Below, in pieces: positions 45,248-55,200 of a DNA stretch of 64,000 nt. The DNA comes from Cyanobacterium sp. HL-69 (lineage in GTDB: Bacteria > Cyanobacteriota > Cyanobacteriia > Cyanobacteriales > Cyanobacteriaceae). A model generated the notes under the pieces. The model was not told the DNA's origin. It saw only the letters and a list, made by a program, of their open reading frames with translations, and ran no database searches. Position numbers and translations under genes: made by a program. The stretch's first letter is position 1, and the number at the start of each line of letters is the position of its first letter. Where the stretch lies: contig CP024912.1 of assembly GCA_002813895.1 (NCBI GenBank), forward strand, positions 2,697,836 to 2,761,835, written 5' to 3'.

Positions 45248-48232
45248 TTACTGATAATTTTCCATACCGACACAAGAACATACTAAATTGCGATCGCCCC
45301 AAGCATTATCAATACGCCCTACAGCACTCCAAAATTTATGCTCTTTCGTCCAACTATCAGGATAAGCAGCCTCCTCACGGGTATAAGGATGACTCCAATC
45401 AGAAGCAATCAAACTCACCGCAGTATGGGGAGAATTTTTGAGTAGATTATCCTCCATGTTCATCTTACCATCCTCGATCGCCCTTATTTCCTGACGAATA
45501 GAGATCATCGCCTCACAAAAACGATCTAACTCCGCCAAAGACTCACTTTCTGTCGGTTCAATCATCATCGTACCATTCACAGGCCAAGACATAGTAGGCG
45601 CATGGAAACCATAATCAATAAGACGTTTTGCCACATCCTGCACCTCAATAGAAGCAGTTTTACGCAACGGACGTAAATCAATAATACACTCATGGGCAAC
45701 CAAACCCGTTTTACCAGTAAACAAAATCGGATAATGAGGTGCCAAACGATGGGCAATATAATTTGCATTCAAAATCGCAATCTTAGTCGCCTCCATCAAA
45801 CCCTCAGCCCCCATCATGGCAATGTACATCCAAGAAATAGGTAAAATACTGGCACTACCCCAAGGCGCCGCCGAAACCATCCCAATCGACTCCATTCCCC
45901 CCTTATTAAGGGGGGCTAGGGGGGATCCTTCATCCTTATTAAGGGGGGCTAGAGGGGATCCATCCGTAGCAGGTAAAAAAGGCACCAAATGAGGCATCAC
46001 CCCAATAGGACCAACCCCTGGGCCACCGCCACCATGGGGAATACAGAAAGTTTTATGTAAATTGAGATGACACACATCCGCCCCAAAATCCGCTGGGCGA
46101 CACAAACCCACCTGCGCATTCATATTCGCCCCATCCAGATATACCTGTCCCCCATAACTGTGGATAATACCGCATATATCCTTAATACCCTGCTCAAATA
46201 CCCCATGGGTAGAAGGATAAGTAATCATCAACGCTGAGAGATTATCTCGATATTTTTCCGCCTTGGTGTTCAAATCCTCAATATCAATATCCCCCTGACT
46301 GTCACACTTCACAGGCACAACCTTTAAACCACACATCACCGCACTAGCGGGGTTTGTACCATGGGCAGACTCGGGAATCAGACAAATATTACGATGGCTT
46401 TCCCCCAAACTATCATGGTATCTGCGAATCACCTGTAACCCTGCATATTCCCCTTGAGAACCCGCATTGGGCTGGAGAGATATTCCAGCAAACCCTGTTA
46501 TTTCGCCCAACCATGCCTCCAATTGAGCAAAAAGGACTTGATACCCCTTCGTTTGAGAAACAGGGGCAAAGGGATGGATTTGGTTAAATTCTGCCCAGGT
46601 TATGGGTAACATTTCCGCTGTAGCGTTTAGCTTCATGGTACAAGAACCGAGGGCAATCATGGAAGTGGTAAGGGATAAATCCTTGCTTTCCAAGCGGTGT
46701 AAATACCTTAGTAACTCGGTTTCGGAATGGTATTGATTAAATACGGCTTCGGTGAGATAAGGAGTTTTACGCAAAAAGTTGTGAGGTAAATCAAACTTAG
46801 AAGTATTTAATTGTTCAACGGTGAAATTAACCTCCCCATTGGGAGCGAAAATTGACCATATTTTCTGCACATCTTCTAGGGTAGTAGTTTCATCAAGACT
46901 AATACCGATCGCACTCTCATCGTAGCGGAAATTGACTTGCCTAGCTTCAGCAGTTTCACGAATAGTACCAACCAACTCAGTGTCAACAAAATCAATGGTA
47001 ATGGTGTCAAAAATAGAATGACTCCTTAACCGATAATTGAGCCTTTCTAGCCCTGCACCTAACACCTTGGTTAAATCATGGATAGTCGTAGCAATGTTTT
47101 TAATACCTTCTTGCCCATGGTAGAGAGCATAGGTAGAAGCAATCACCGCCAACAATACCTGCGCGGTGCAAATATTACTGGTAGCCTTATCACGGCGAAT
47201 ATGTTGCTCTCTGGTTTGTAGTGCTAGCCTTAAAGCTGGTTTTCCATGGACATCCTTAGAAACCCCTACAATACGCCCCGGTACTTGTCTTTTATATTGA
47301 TCCTTGGTCGCAAAATAAGCAGCGTGAGGCCCACCATAACCCAATGGTACTCCAAAACGTTGAGTATTTCCCACTGCAATATCAGCATTTAATTCCCCGG
47401 GGGATTTTAACAGGGCTAAAGCCATCAAATCACAGGCGAGAGTAACTAAGCCTTTTTGTTGGTGGACTTGATCAATTATTTCTTGATAATCGTAGATTGT
47501 GCCGTGGGTAGTAGGATATTGTAGTAAAGCGCCGAAAATGGGAGTATTAAAATCAAAATCAGCAAAATCAGCGATAATTAACTCAATATCCAAATATCTA
47601 GCTCTAGTTTCAATTACCGCAATGGTTTGGGGATGACAAGTGCGATCGACAAAAAATCTGTTAGACTTATTTTTACATACACCATAACTCATGGTCATAG
47701 CTTCCGCTGCTGCTGTGCCTTCATCCAACAAAGAAGCGTTAGCAATCTCTAAACCCGTCAAATCAATGATCATGGTTTGATAATTCAAAAGTGCTTCTAA
47801 CCTTCCCTGAGCAATTTCTGGCTGATAGGGAGTATAAGCAGTGTACCAGTTAGGATTTTCTAAAATGTTGCGCTGAATAACTGGGGGAGTAATGCAATTA
47901 CTGTAACCCATGCCGATATAGTTTGTGAATACCTCATTCTCTTGGGCAATTTCCTTTAACTGGGCAAGGGCTTGACTTTCTGAACTAGCAGAGGGTAACT
48001 TTAAAGATTGATTGAGCCGAATAGATGGGGGAACAGCCTGATCAATTAGTTGGTCTAAACTATCATAGCCTAGAGCATCCAACATTATCTTCGCACTAGG
48101 TTCATTGATGCCGAGGTGACGAGCTTTGAATTGATTATTTTGTCTTAAACTAAGGGAAGATTTAACGTGACTCAAGGTGTCATTCTCCATAGATTCAGAA
48201 TGACTATTACCGAAATTGTCTAAATCGAGCAT
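45248..48232 (-). CDS. gcvP: Glycine dehydrogenase (decarboxylating), P-protein of the glycine cleavage system
   Basis: GcvP is the pyridoxal-phosphate enzyme that decarboxylates glycine in the photorespiratory glycine cleavage system. The 994 residues show [20 protein letters not shown] early, two homologous halves, and the PLP-lysine site [21 protein letters not shown] followed by [19 protein letters not shown]. Between VPFLP and ESIGMVSAA lies an insert of about 24 residues, [20 protein letters not shown], coded by a tandem DNA repeat (45894-45962). The insert keeps the frame and lies just after the PLP region, in a segment that varies in length in the family. The other glycine cleavage genes are not nearby. 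Confidence 0.96.
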   Translation of the reverse strand: MLDLDNFGNSHSESMENDTLSHVKSSLSLRQNNQFKARHLGINEPSAKIMLDALGYDSLDQLIDQAVPPSIRLNQSLKLPSASSESQALAQLKEIAQENEVFTNYIGMGYSNCITPPVIQRNILENPNWYTAYTPYQPEIAQGRLEALLNYQTMIIDLTGLEIANASLLDEGTAAAEAMTMSYGVCKNKSNRFFVDRTCHPQTIAVIETRARYLDIELIIADFADFDFNTPIFGALLQYPTTHGTIYDYQEIIDQVHQQKGLVTLACDLMALALLKSPGELNADIAVGNTQRFGVPLGYGGPHAAYFATKDQYKRQVPGRIVGVSKDVHGKPALRLALQTREQHIRRDKATSNICTAQVLLAVIASTYALYHGQEGIKNIATTIHDLTKVLGAGLERLNYRLRSHSIFDTITIDFVDTELVGTIRETAEARQVNFRYDESAIGISLDETTTLEDVQKIWSIFAPNGEVNFTVEQLNTSKFDLPHNFLRKTPYLTEAVFNQYHSETELLRYLHRLESKDLSLTTSMIALGSCTMKLNATAEMLPITWAEFNQIHPFAPVSQTKGYQVLFAQLEAWLGEITGFAGISLQPNAGSQGEYAGLQVIRRYHDSLGESHRNICLIPESAHGTNPASAVMCGLKVVPVKCDSQGDIDIEDLNTKAEKYRDNLSALMITYPSTHGVFEQGIKDICGIIHSYGGQVYLDGANMNAQVGLCRPADFGADVCHLNLHKTFCIPHGGGGPGVGPIGVMPHLVPFLPATDGSPLAPLNKDEGSPLAPLNKGGMESIGMVSAAPWGSASILPISWMYIAMMGAEGLMEATKIAILNANYIAHRLAPHYPILFTGKTGLVAHECIIDLRPLRKTASIEVQDVAKRLIDYGFHAPTMSWPVNGTMMIEPTESESLAELDRFCEAMISIRQEIRAIEDGKMNMEDNLLKNSPHTAVSLIASDWSHPYTREEAAYPDSWTKEHKFWSAVGRIDNAWGDRNLVCSCVGMENYQ
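45894..45962 (-). repeat. Tandem 33-bp repeat inside gcvP
   Basis: Two copies of GGATCCCCYCTAGCCCCC-CTTAATAAGG stand head to tail with a 33-bp period (11 codons). Each copy contains a CCCCCCTTAATAAGGGGGG-type palindrome. Translated, each gives GSPLAPLNK. The sequence resembles a repeat common in cyanobacterial spacers; here it has been absorbed in frame into a conserved gene. Confidence 0.8.
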
Positions 48233-48480
48233 GGTTGATGGTAGGGTGATTTACGTTTGAGTTACTTATTACATATTAACGAAATCTTAACAATTCTTAA
48301 ACTAAGATTATTAACATTGCTGAATTTTAAATGTGATTTTTAGTTTAGGTGGCGTATGGGTAATGGGGAATAGTCATCATATTTCATATCATGGTTAAGC
48401 AACACCTATTTTTCAAATTTCGGTTGAAGAAAAGATTAATTCATTAAAATATAATTCTCAATTATTAATGATTAATTACT

Positions 48481-49152
48481 ATGTTTCTGCCTCCATCTAA
48501 CACAGGGGAATATGTTTGTTTACAAGATATAAATTTATTTGTTAACCCTGATTGTCAGGAATTGTCCACCCAAGGGGCAAAGGGAAGATATATAAAATTG
48601 GTTTCTGATACTCCAGATAGTGAAGCTGTAAAAGTCTGCTTATGTGAAGATAATTATCAGGGATGGTTGCCATTGTCATCTCTTAAGTTTTTGCAACCTG
48701 CTGATGAAAACTATCAAAAGGAAACCGTTTTTCGTGAATATATTTCCCAGAAAATCTCTGCCATTATTGATTTTTGTTTACAAGCCCATCAAGTGTCTAA
48801 TTATTATCTATGGGGTGGCACCGTGGCACCTAATTATGATTGCTCGGGTTTAATGCAGTCAGCTTTTGCTAGTGAGGGGATATGGTTGCCGAGGGATTCT
48901 TATCAACAGGAAGATTTTTGTCAAAAAATTACTAGGGAGAAGTTAGAAAAGGGAGATTTAATTTTCTTTGGTGTAAAAAAAGTTACCCATGTGGCTCTTT
49001 ATTTAGGGGATAATCGCTATATCCATAGCTCGGGTAAAGATATGGGTAATAATGGCATAGGTATTAATGAATTAAGCAATGATCTTGATCAAGTTAGTCG
49101 CAATTACTATCAAGAATTATGGAGTTATGGCAGGGTAATCCAGTCCTTGTAA
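48481..49152 (+). CDS. NlpC/P60 family cell-wall peptidase with N-terminal SH3 domain
   Basis: A 223-residue protein. Residues about 5-80 form a bacterial SH3-like domain (EYVCLQDINLFVNPDCQELS; GWLPLSSLKFL). Residues 95-223 form an NlpC/P60 domain with catalytic Cys in APNYDCSGLMQSAFA, His in VTHVALYLGDNRYIHSSG and a polar third residue following. It resembles the cyanobacterial gamma-D-Glu-L-diamino acid endopeptidases that cleave peptidoglycan peptides. No signal peptide is visible, so it may process recycled muropeptides in the cytoplasm. Confidence 0.92.
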   Translation: MFLPPSNTGEYVCLQDINLFVNPDCQELSTQGAKGRYIKLVSDTPDSEAVKVCLCEDNYQGWLPLSSLKFLQPADENYQKETVFREYISQKISAIIDFCLQAHQVSNYYLWGGTVAPNYDCSGLMQSAFASEGIWLPRDSYQQEDFCQKITREKLEKGDLIFFGVKKVTHVALYLGDNRYIHSSGKDMGNNGIGINELSNDLDQVSRNYYQELWSYGRVIQSL

Positions 49153-49184
49153 TCATCGAGTTCAATTTTTACTCATAAAAAAAT

Positions 49185-49207
49185 CCCCTCTCTGTTACAG
49201 AAAGGGG
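49185..49207 (-). terminator. Rho-independent terminator of ndhD1
   Basis: CCCCTTTCTG pairs with CAGAGAGGGG on the minus strand over 10 bp with a TAA loop, followed by ATTTTTTT. It lies about 25 bases past the ndhD1 stop and could work for the convergent NlpC/P60 gene as well. Confidence 0.8.
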
Positions 49208-49230
49208 AAAGAAAGCAGATTCAATATCAA

Positions 49231-50826
49231 TTAACGTTCAATTTGAGGCATGGCAGACAAATCAACTTCTGCAACTTTGATGGCAGTTACATGATTTTCC
49301 ACAATGACAGGTAAAGAAGCCCTTACCTTGGATGCTACTTGCACGGTATCCACATCATAGGTGGTAGTAATTAATTTGGGATATAAACCAATACCGATGA
49401 TGGGCAGAATCAAGCAAACGGTGATAAATACCTCACGGGCATTGGCATCTACTCCAAAACGGAGCAATTGCAGGGCATTTTCTTTTTTGCCATAGAATAC
49501 TACTCTTAACATGGAAAGTAGGTAGATGGGAGTTAAAATTAAGCCTACCCCTGCTAAAACGGTAACAACTACTTTAAAAGTAGAGCTATAGGCATCACTC
49601 TGGGCAATACCGAGGAAGATGGACAATTCACTAACAAAACCACTCATGCCGGGTAACGCCAAAGATGCCATAGAAGCGGTGGTGAAAAGGGCAAAGGTTT
49701 TGGGCATAAGTTTTGCCATACCACCCATTTCGTCCATCATCAGGGTATGGGTGCGCTCGTAGGCTACCCCTGAGAGATAGAATAAGGCGGCGGCGATTAA
49801 ACCATGGGAAAGCATTTGTAACATTGCTCCATTCATACCCAAATCAGTAAAGGAGGCGATTCCCACTAAGACAAAGCCCATGTGAGAGATGGAGGAGGAA
49901 GCAAGGCGACGCTTAAGGTTGGTTTGCCCAAAGGCAGTAAATGCACCGTAAACGATATTTACCACCCCAAGAATGATTAAAAGAGGGGCAAATTTGATGT
50001 GGGCATCGGGCAAAATCTCCATATTGAAGCGAATTAGACCATAACCACCCATTTTTAATAAAACCCCTGCTAAAACCATGGATACGGGTGCAGAAGCCTC
50101 GCTATGGGCATCGGGCAACCATGTATGGAATGGAAAGATAGGTAGTTTTACGCCGAAGGCGATGAGGAAACCTGTATAGGCTAAAACTTCTAGGGTTAGA
50201 GGGTAATTTTTTAAACCTAATTCGGCAATGTTGAGGGTGAAGGTGTCGCCATAAAACGCAAGGGCTAGTCCTGAAACGAGGATGAAAATAGAAGCCAAGG
50301 CGGTGTATAGAATAAATTTGGTGGCGGCGTAGAGGCGTTTTTTACCTCCCCAGATGGAAATTAAGATATAGACGGGAACTAATTCTAATTCCCACATAAT
50401 GAAGAATAATAGCAAGTCTTGGGCTGCAAATACGCCAATCTGGGCGCTGTAGAGAAGTAATAATAAGAAATAATATAGTTTTGGTTTGTTGTCAACTTTC
50501 CATGATGCAAGGATGGATAAAGTGGAGATTAAACCTGATAATACAATGAGGGGCATGGATATACCATCGATCGCTAAAGACCAATTTAAACCAATTTGAG
50601 GTAGCCATTCATAGATTTCTTGCATTTGAAATTCACTAGCACCAATGGTGTAGCTTTGGGAAATGCTGTAAACAATCAAGGCAAGGTTTAGTAAGGCAAT
50701 GACTAAGGCATAGTTTCTGGTATTTTTGCCGTATTTGTCGGGAATGAAGGGAATGGCGATCGCCCCTATTAATGGTAAGGCTATAATTGCTGTAAGGTAC
50801 GGAAAATCATAGGTAAACATGATCAA
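49231..50826 (-). CDS. ndhD1: NAD(P)H-quinone oxidoreductase subunit 4 (NDH-1, NdhD1-type)
   Basis: NdhD is a proton-pumping membrane subunit of the thylakoid NDH-1 complex (respiration and cyclic electron flow). The 531 residues form about 14 membrane segments. Landmarks are [23 protein letters not shown] with the conserved Glu, [27 protein letters not shown], and the [25 protein letters not shown] segment. It resembles the D1/D2 types, not the CO2-uptake D3/D4 types, judging from the AHSEAS and KRRLA context; that is from memory. Start could be the Met at 50820. ndhA lies at the window end. Confidence 0.93.
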   Translation of the reverse strand: MIMFTYDFPYLTAIIALPLIGAIAIPFIPDKYGKNTRNYALVIALLNLALIVYSISQSYTIGASEFQMQEIYEWLPQIGLNWSLAIDGISMPLIVLSGLISTLSILASWKVDNKPKLYYFLLLLLYSAQIGVFAAQDLLLFFIMWELELVPVYILISIWGGKKRLYAATKFILYTALASIFILVSGLALAFYGDTFTLNIAELGLKNYPLTLEVLAYTGFLIAFGVKLPIFPFHTWLPDAHSEASAPVSMVLAGVLLKMGGYGLIRFNMEILPDAHIKFAPLLIILGVVNIVYGAFTAFGQTNLKRRLASSSISHMGFVLVGIASFTDLGMNGAMLQMLSHGLIAAALFYLSGVAYERTHTLMMDEMGGMAKLMPKTFALFTTASMASLALPGMSGFVSELSIFLGIAQSDAYSSTFKVVVTVLAGVGLILTPIYLLSMLRVVFYGKKENALQLLRFGVDANAREVFITVCLILPIIGIGLYPKLITTTYDVDTVQVASKVRASLPVIVENHVTAIKVAEVDLSAMPQIER

Positions 50827-50970
50827 TAGTAATTTATACTTATTACACCCCCTATTATATGAAGTTTTGTTACGATTGACAACTAAACTGTCAAGATGTG
50901 CTGATGATGAAGTGCAGGGGATAATGCTGATTATTTCCTTTGATGTAAAGGTGAGAAACCGCTGTATTTT

Positions 50971-51753
50971 TTAACTTTTGATACCTAATTTTTTGAGGAT
51001 AGCTTTTCTACCTTGGTGAGCGAGGGTATCATCAAGGGTAGTTAGGGTAATGGTTTCTTGATATTTTTGCTCGATCGCCCTTATAATTAACCAGTCTGCT
51101 AAAAAAGGATTTTTAGGCAATAAAGGACCATGGGCATAAGTGGCGATCGCACTTTTGTAAAAAGCCCCCTCAAAACCATCCTCCCCATTATTACCATAAC
51201 CACTCAACACCTTCCCCAAGGGCGACACATCCCCCAAATAAGTCCTACCACCATGGTTCTCAAAACCTACTACCATAGGAGATTCCCCCCCCATCATCTT
51301 TTTAATATCATCTGCCAAAGGATTACCCACCAACTCAAAAGCCACATTACCAATGCAACGTTGGACATTTTGCCCAGGGTGTTTTGTCACCAAATCCAAA
51401 ATACCTAAACCCTCAATCCTTTCCCCCAAAGCAGGTTCATAATATTTACCCAACAATTGAGGTGAACCGCAAGTAAACACTCCAGGGATACCAGAATGTA
51501 ACTTTTCCTTAATTATTTCTGCCTTTTTCCCCTGTAAATCACGCATGACAATTTCCTGTTGTCTATCCTGCGCCCCTCCCCCTACCACCAAATCAAACTT
51601 TTCAAAGCTAGTTATATCAGCCCCTTGATCAAGGGGTAAAATATTTACATCCAAATTACGCCATTGACAACGTCTCTGAATACAAATCACATTGCCGCGA
51701 TCGCCATAGGTACTCATAAGATTAGGATATAACCAACCGATATTTAATTCCAT
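50971..51753 (-). CDS. GatD-like type 1 glutamine amidotransferase (CobB/CobQ fold)
   Basis: A 260-residue amidotransferase: LNIGWLYPNLMSTYGDRGNV at the start, LVVGGGAQDRQQEIV, nucleophile GVFTCGSPQLLGKYY (Cys near 94), GFENHGGRTYLGD and catalytic-region ATYAHGPLLPKNPFLADWLI (His). This matches GatD, which with MurT amidates glutamate in lipid II; cyanobacteria carry homologues. No murT gene is adjacent in the window. A cobyric-acid-synthase-like role is less likely because the protein is only the amidotransferase domain. Confidence 0.85.
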   Translation of the reverse strand: MELNIGWLYPNLMSTYGDRGNVICIQRRCQWRNLDVNILPLDQGADITSFEKFDLVVGGGAQDRQQEIVMRDLQGKKAEIIKEKLHSGIPGVFTCGSPQLLGKYYEPALGERIEGLGILDLVTKHPGQNVQRCIGNVAFELVGNPLADDIKKMMGGESPMVVGFENHGGRTYLGDVSPLGKVLSGYGNNGEDGFEGAFYKSAIATYAHGPLLPKNPFLADWLIIRAIEQKYQETITLTTLDDTLAHQGRKAILKKLGIKS

Positions 51754-51850
51754 AGTCAGGGAGCCTTGATAGTTAATTAATGATTAAAGTAGCATTTTAT
51801 CCCGAAACGTGAACCAAACAGATACCTCATCAATCATCTTTGTATCTCAA

Positions 51851-52192
51851 CTATCCAGCCATATAAGTCTCTAATTCCTCACTAGGATTGCCATAAACCC
51901 CCTCAATTTGTTGAACACAACAATCAATGGCAAAATCATTAAACTCCTCTTCCTCAATGCCAAACATTTCTAAAAAAGTTTCAGGCTTAACCCGACAAAA
52001 ACTAGGTCTATCCTCATAAATCGTACACTTTCTCATATCATGATCGTAATTGATACACCAACCATTTTCCCCCACCATACTCATATATAGCTCCAAATTT
52101 TCAGGACTCAAATAAGAATCCAAATCAGGACGCTCCCTAGGATCTAAATTACAACAAGCACCACAACCTTCCATACAACGCCATTTGCCCAT
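51851..52192 (-). CDS. YkgJ-family cysteine-cluster protein
   Basis: A 113-residue protein with the metal/Fe-S-binding-like cysteine pattern WRCMEGCGACCNLDPRERP, then MRKCTIYEDRPSFCRVKP and a late DCCVQQIEG. The YkgJ family probably binds zinc or an iron-sulfur cluster, and its role is unknown. The frame opens at 52210, but family members begin at the Met-Gly-Lys-Trp-Arg, so I take the ATG at 52192. Confidence 0.88.
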   Translation of the reverse strand: MGKWRCMEGCGACCNLDPRERPDLDSYLSPENLELYMSMVGENGWCINYDHDMRKCTIYEDRPSFCRVKPETFLEMFGIEEEEFNDFAIDCCVQQIEGVYGNPSEELETYMAG

Positions 52193-52441
52193 AACAAAAC
52201 CTCGTAACAAAACTTAATAGATTTTCTTGGAATTACCACCATCGAGGGCAACCTTTCCTAGTATGATATATTTTGTCAGTATAAAAAATAAAAAAAGCTG
52301 ATTTGACCCTCAAAAGAGTATTAAAACGTCAGATCCAAAGACATTCATTCATAACTCCATTTTATATCAAGAGATTATGGTTTAATACCAAAAAGGCACA
52401 ATCAGTATCATAAATAATAATTTAACTACTTAGGAGCAAAT

Positions 52442-52573
52442 ATGGACTTTATCACAAACTTTTTTAGTAACGTTGACTTTGAAGTAATCTTACAGCTAAC
52501 CTCCGTTGGTTTAATTCTCATCGCAGGACCTGTAATTGTTTTTATTCTCTATGCCCTAAGAGGAGACTTATAA
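52442..52573 (+). CDS. psb30: Photosystem II reaction center protein Psb30 (Ycf12)
   Basis: A 43-residue single-pass membrane peptide. The short polar N-terminus MDFITNFF precedes DFEVILQLTSVGLILIAGP, and the end is LRGDL. The pattern EVxxQLxxxxLIxxAGPxVI with a C-terminal R-G-x-L matches Psb30, a small subunit at the periphery of photosystem II near cytochrome b559. A strong Shine-Dalgarno AGGAG (52432-52436) precedes the ATG by five bases. The gene is isolated, with a hairpin behind it. Confidence 0.88.
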   Translation: MDFITNFFSNVDFEVILQLTSVGLILIAGPVIVFILYALRGDL

Positions 52574-52585
52574 AAAAAATACTGC

Positions 52586-52620
52586 CATTCAGCTTTCAGT
52601 AATCGTGCTGATGGCTGAAT
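52586..52620 (+). terminator. Hairpin after psb30
   Basis: ATTCAGC-tt-TCAG pairs with CTGA-tg-GCTGAAT around an eight-base loop, 13 bases after the psb30 stop. No long T-run follows, so it may act as a terminator or stabilise the short mRNA. Confidence 0.6.
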
Positions 52621-52673
52621 AAACTTATCCCCTTTGCTAAGATAAAATCGTACAAAACAACTAACTAGAACTC

Positions 52674-54191
52674 ATGTTTGATCGTCGCTCCAGTGGAATT
52701 TTACTCCATCCTACCTCATTACCTAGTCCTTACGGTATCGGAGATCTTGGAGGGGGAGCTTATGGTTTTATCGATTTTCTTCATAGCAGTGATCAACAAG
52801 TATGGCAGATATTACCCTTAGGCCCCACAGGAAGCGGTAATTCCCCCTATCTATCCTACTCCGCATTAGCGGGTAATCCTCTCCTCATCAGCTTTGATAT
52901 TCTCTATGGAGATGGTTTATTAACAGAAGAAGATATAAGCCAAGTCCAAGCAAAATTTAAGCACATCAACCCCTCTAGAATTGATTATCATCTAGTAACA
53001 GAGACAAAATTCCCTCTCCTCAGAAAAGCCTTTGATACCTTCGGGGAAAGAGAAGAAGATGAATATAAACAAGAATTTGATCAGTTTTGCCATGACTATA
53101 GTTACTGGTTAGAAAACTACTCCTTATTTATGGCCCTAAAAGAATTTCATAACGGTGCCGCTTGGTTTCAGTGGGAAAAAGACATCGCCAAAAGAGAGCC
53201 AGAAGCCATTAAAAGATGGCAACTAAAGCTAGGGGATGAAATGTTTTATCATAAATTCTTACAGTTTAGCTTCTTCCGCCAATGGTGCAGCCTAAAAAAT
53301 TATGCCAATGAAAGAGGTATCCAAATATTTGGAGATATTCCTATTTATGTAGCCCATGATAGTGTGGATGTATGGGCAAATCAAAGTATTTTTTGCCTAG
53401 ATGAAAAAACAGGAGCCGCCGCATCCATGGCAGGGGTACCACCCGATTATTTTAGTGAAACAGGGCAACTATGGGGAAATCCTGTCTATAATTGGGAGGC
53501 CTTAGAAAAGACTAATTTTGCTTGGTGGGTACAGAGAATTAAGGGAATGTTAGAGTATGTAGATATTATGCGTATCGATCATTTCCGTGGCTTTGAATCC
53601 TTTTGGGCTGTGCCAGAAGGGGAAACCACCGCTATGAATGGAGAGTGGGTAAAAGCCAAAGGAGAGGAATTTTTTACCATCCTTAAAAAGGAATTGGGTA
53701 CATTGCCCATTGTGGCAGAAGACTTAGGGGTAATTACTCCAGAAGTAGAAGCCCTACGGGATAAGTTTAAATTTCCAGGTATGAAAATACTTCATTTTGC
53801 CTTTGATTCTGATCGGGCAAATGGCTTTTTACCGTTTAATTATAATAACCGCAACTGCGTCGTTTACACAGGTACCCATGATAATGATACTACCGTAGGT
53901 TGGTTTGAAAAACGTTCTTTTGACGCTCGTAAGCAAGTGGTAGACTACATAGGAGGCATTTGTGATGAAGGTATCCATTGGAGCTTAATTCGTCTTGCTC
54001 TAGCTTCCGTGGCTGATATGGCTATTTTCCCCGTACAGGATTTATTGGGCTTAGGTACCAATTCTAAGATGAATACCCCAGGCACAGTGGACGACAATTG
54101 GAGTTGGCGCTACCATGAGCATGACTTAACAGAGGATGTGGGGCAATATCTTCAGTATTTAACATATCTCTATGGTAGAAAACCCATATAA
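52674..54191 (+). CDS. malQ: 4-alpha-glucanotransferase (disproportionating enzyme)
   Basis: MalQ moves alpha-1,4-glucan segments between malto-oligosaccharides, helping glycogen breakdown. The 505-residue GH77 enzyme begins RRSSGILLHPTSLPSPYGIGDLG. Catalytic landmarks are MRIDHFRGFESFWAVP (nucleophile Asp), PIVAEDLGVITPEVEALR (acid/base Glu) and VYTGTHDNDTTVGWF (second Asp). Length fits the bacterial/plant D-enzyme type. ATG start at 52674, about 100 bases after psb30. Confidence 0.96.
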   Translation: MFDRRSSGILLHPTSLPSPYGIGDLGGGAYGFIDFLHSSDQQVWQILPLGPTGSGNSPYLSYSALAGNPLLISFDILYGDGLLTEEDISQVQAKFKHINPSRIDYHLVTETKFPLLRKAFDTFGEREEDEYKQEFDQFCHDYSYWLENYSLFMALKEFHNGAAWFQWEKDIAKREPEAIKRWQLKLGDEMFYHKFLQFSFFRQWCSLKNYANERGIQIFGDIPIYVAHDSVDVWANQSIFCLDEKTGAAASMAGVPPDYFSETGQLWGNPVYNWEALEKTNFAWWVQRIKGMLEYVDIMRIDHFRGFESFWAVPEGETTAMNGEWVKAKGEEFFTILKKELGTLPIVAEDLGVITPEVEALRDKFKFPGMKILHFAFDSDRANGFLPFNYNNRNCVVYTGTHDNDTTVGWFEKRSFDARKQVVDYIGGICDEGIHWSLIRLALASVADMAIFPVQDLLGLGTNSKMNTPGTVDDNWSWRYHEHDLTEDVGQYLQYLTYLYGRKPI

Positions 54192-54279
54192 AGATTTTTA
54201 TGAAAACTCTAGCTTAGATAATAAGGGGAATGACAGGGCATCCTATGGTGCGGAGAGAATCGCACCTAAACCCCGCCCC

Positions 54280-55035
54280 TTAAAATTTATAATGAACCCC
54301 TAATTCAGTGGATAAGTAATTGGAGTTGCCCCCAGAAACGTTTAGGTATCTTAGCTGGGCAAAAGCAGAAGTATTCGTATTAAATTCATACCCTACCCCT
54401 CCTTTCACCTCAAAACTAAATGAGGTATCTTCACTGTCGATGGCTGGTTGAACTAAGTTATTATTTAAGTCAAAAGTGGCGGGGGCTGTGACAGATGAGC
54501 GAGTAAATCCAACTCCTGCGGTACCAAAATAGTTCCAATTATTACTACCTTCAAATGGTGCGCTATAACGGGCGCTGGCGATTACGGAAAGAATATTGGC
54601 ATCGCCCACACGGCCATCTAAATCTGAACCTGCGTATAATAATCCTAATTCTCCTCCTATGTTGGGGGTAAATTGATAACCGATATAACCAGCAGGCCCA
54701 AAACCAGTATCTAAAAGTCCATCGCTAGGAAAAAATACTCCTAAACTTGCTCCTGCGTACCAGTTATCGAAGGAAATAGAATTTTCATCACTATTTTGGG
54801 CAATTTTTGATTCTTCAGGGGTATTATTAAAAATGGTGGTATTGGAAGAATCAATTTCAAAACTTTGAAGGACTGTGGAAGAGGTGGAAACGGTATAAAA
54901 TTCTTCGGTGGACAGGAAAACACTTGATTCAAGATTATTATCATTATCAGGGAAGGTGTTTTCTGAAGCAGTCCCGGGCATAGCGATTGAAAGTAAACTA
55001 GCACAAGAGACCAAATATAATAATGTCTTGTTCAT
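54280..55035 (-). CDS. Outer-membrane beta-barrel protein
   Basis: A 251-residue secreted protein. Residues 1-23 are a signal peptide (KTLLYLVSCASLLSIAMPGTA), followed by a disordered linker of about 65 residues. An eight-strand-type barrel then starts at NWYAGASLGVFFPSDG and ends ELGVHYKF with a C-terminal Phe, the usual outer-membrane insertion signal. Alternating aromatic/hydrophobic strands (YRYSAPF-like, FGTAGVGFTRSSV) support the OmpA/OmpW-like barrel fold. A strong AGGAG Shine-Dalgarno sequence lies before the ATG. Its specific function (structural, pore) is unknown. Confidence 0.85.
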   Translation of the reverse strand: MNKTLLYLVSCASLLSIAMPGTASENTFPDNDNNLESSVFLSTEEFYTVSTSSTVLQSFEIDSSNTTIFNNTPEESKIAQNSDENSISFDNWYAGASLGVFFPSDGLLDTGFGPAGYIGYQFTPNIGGELGLLYAGSDLDGRVGDANILSVIASARYSAPFEGSNNWNYFGTAGVGFTRSSVTAPATFDLNNNLVQPAIDSEDTSFSFEVKGGVGYEFNTNTSAFAQLRYLNVSGGNSNYLSTELGVHYKF

Positions 55036-55124
55036 TTTCTTGCTCCTCGTTGTTTTATAGTTTCATGGTAACTAAATATTTTTATTAATTACGATAGTTG
55101 TAACTAATTGTATCTAAAACAAAA

Positions 55125-55163
55125 AACCAGACTATGGTTTGCATTTTGTTCCATAATCTGGTT
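55125..55163 (-). terminator. Rho-independent terminator of the sigma factor gene
   Basis: On the minus strand AACCAGA-t-TATGG pairs with CCATA-g-TCTGGTT and is followed by TTTTGTTTT. It lies about 40 bases after the sigma factor stop and just upstream of the barrel gene. Confidence 0.75.
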
Positions 55164-55200
55164 TGTTGTCTTTGAGGAGAAAATTTGCTAATGCTAATTG

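Noticed and set aside
48233-48480. Possible glycine riboswitch upstream of gcvP
   Set aside because: I looked for the conserved glycine aptamer core in the leader and found none; the spacer is AT-rich without the needed G-rich paired segments.
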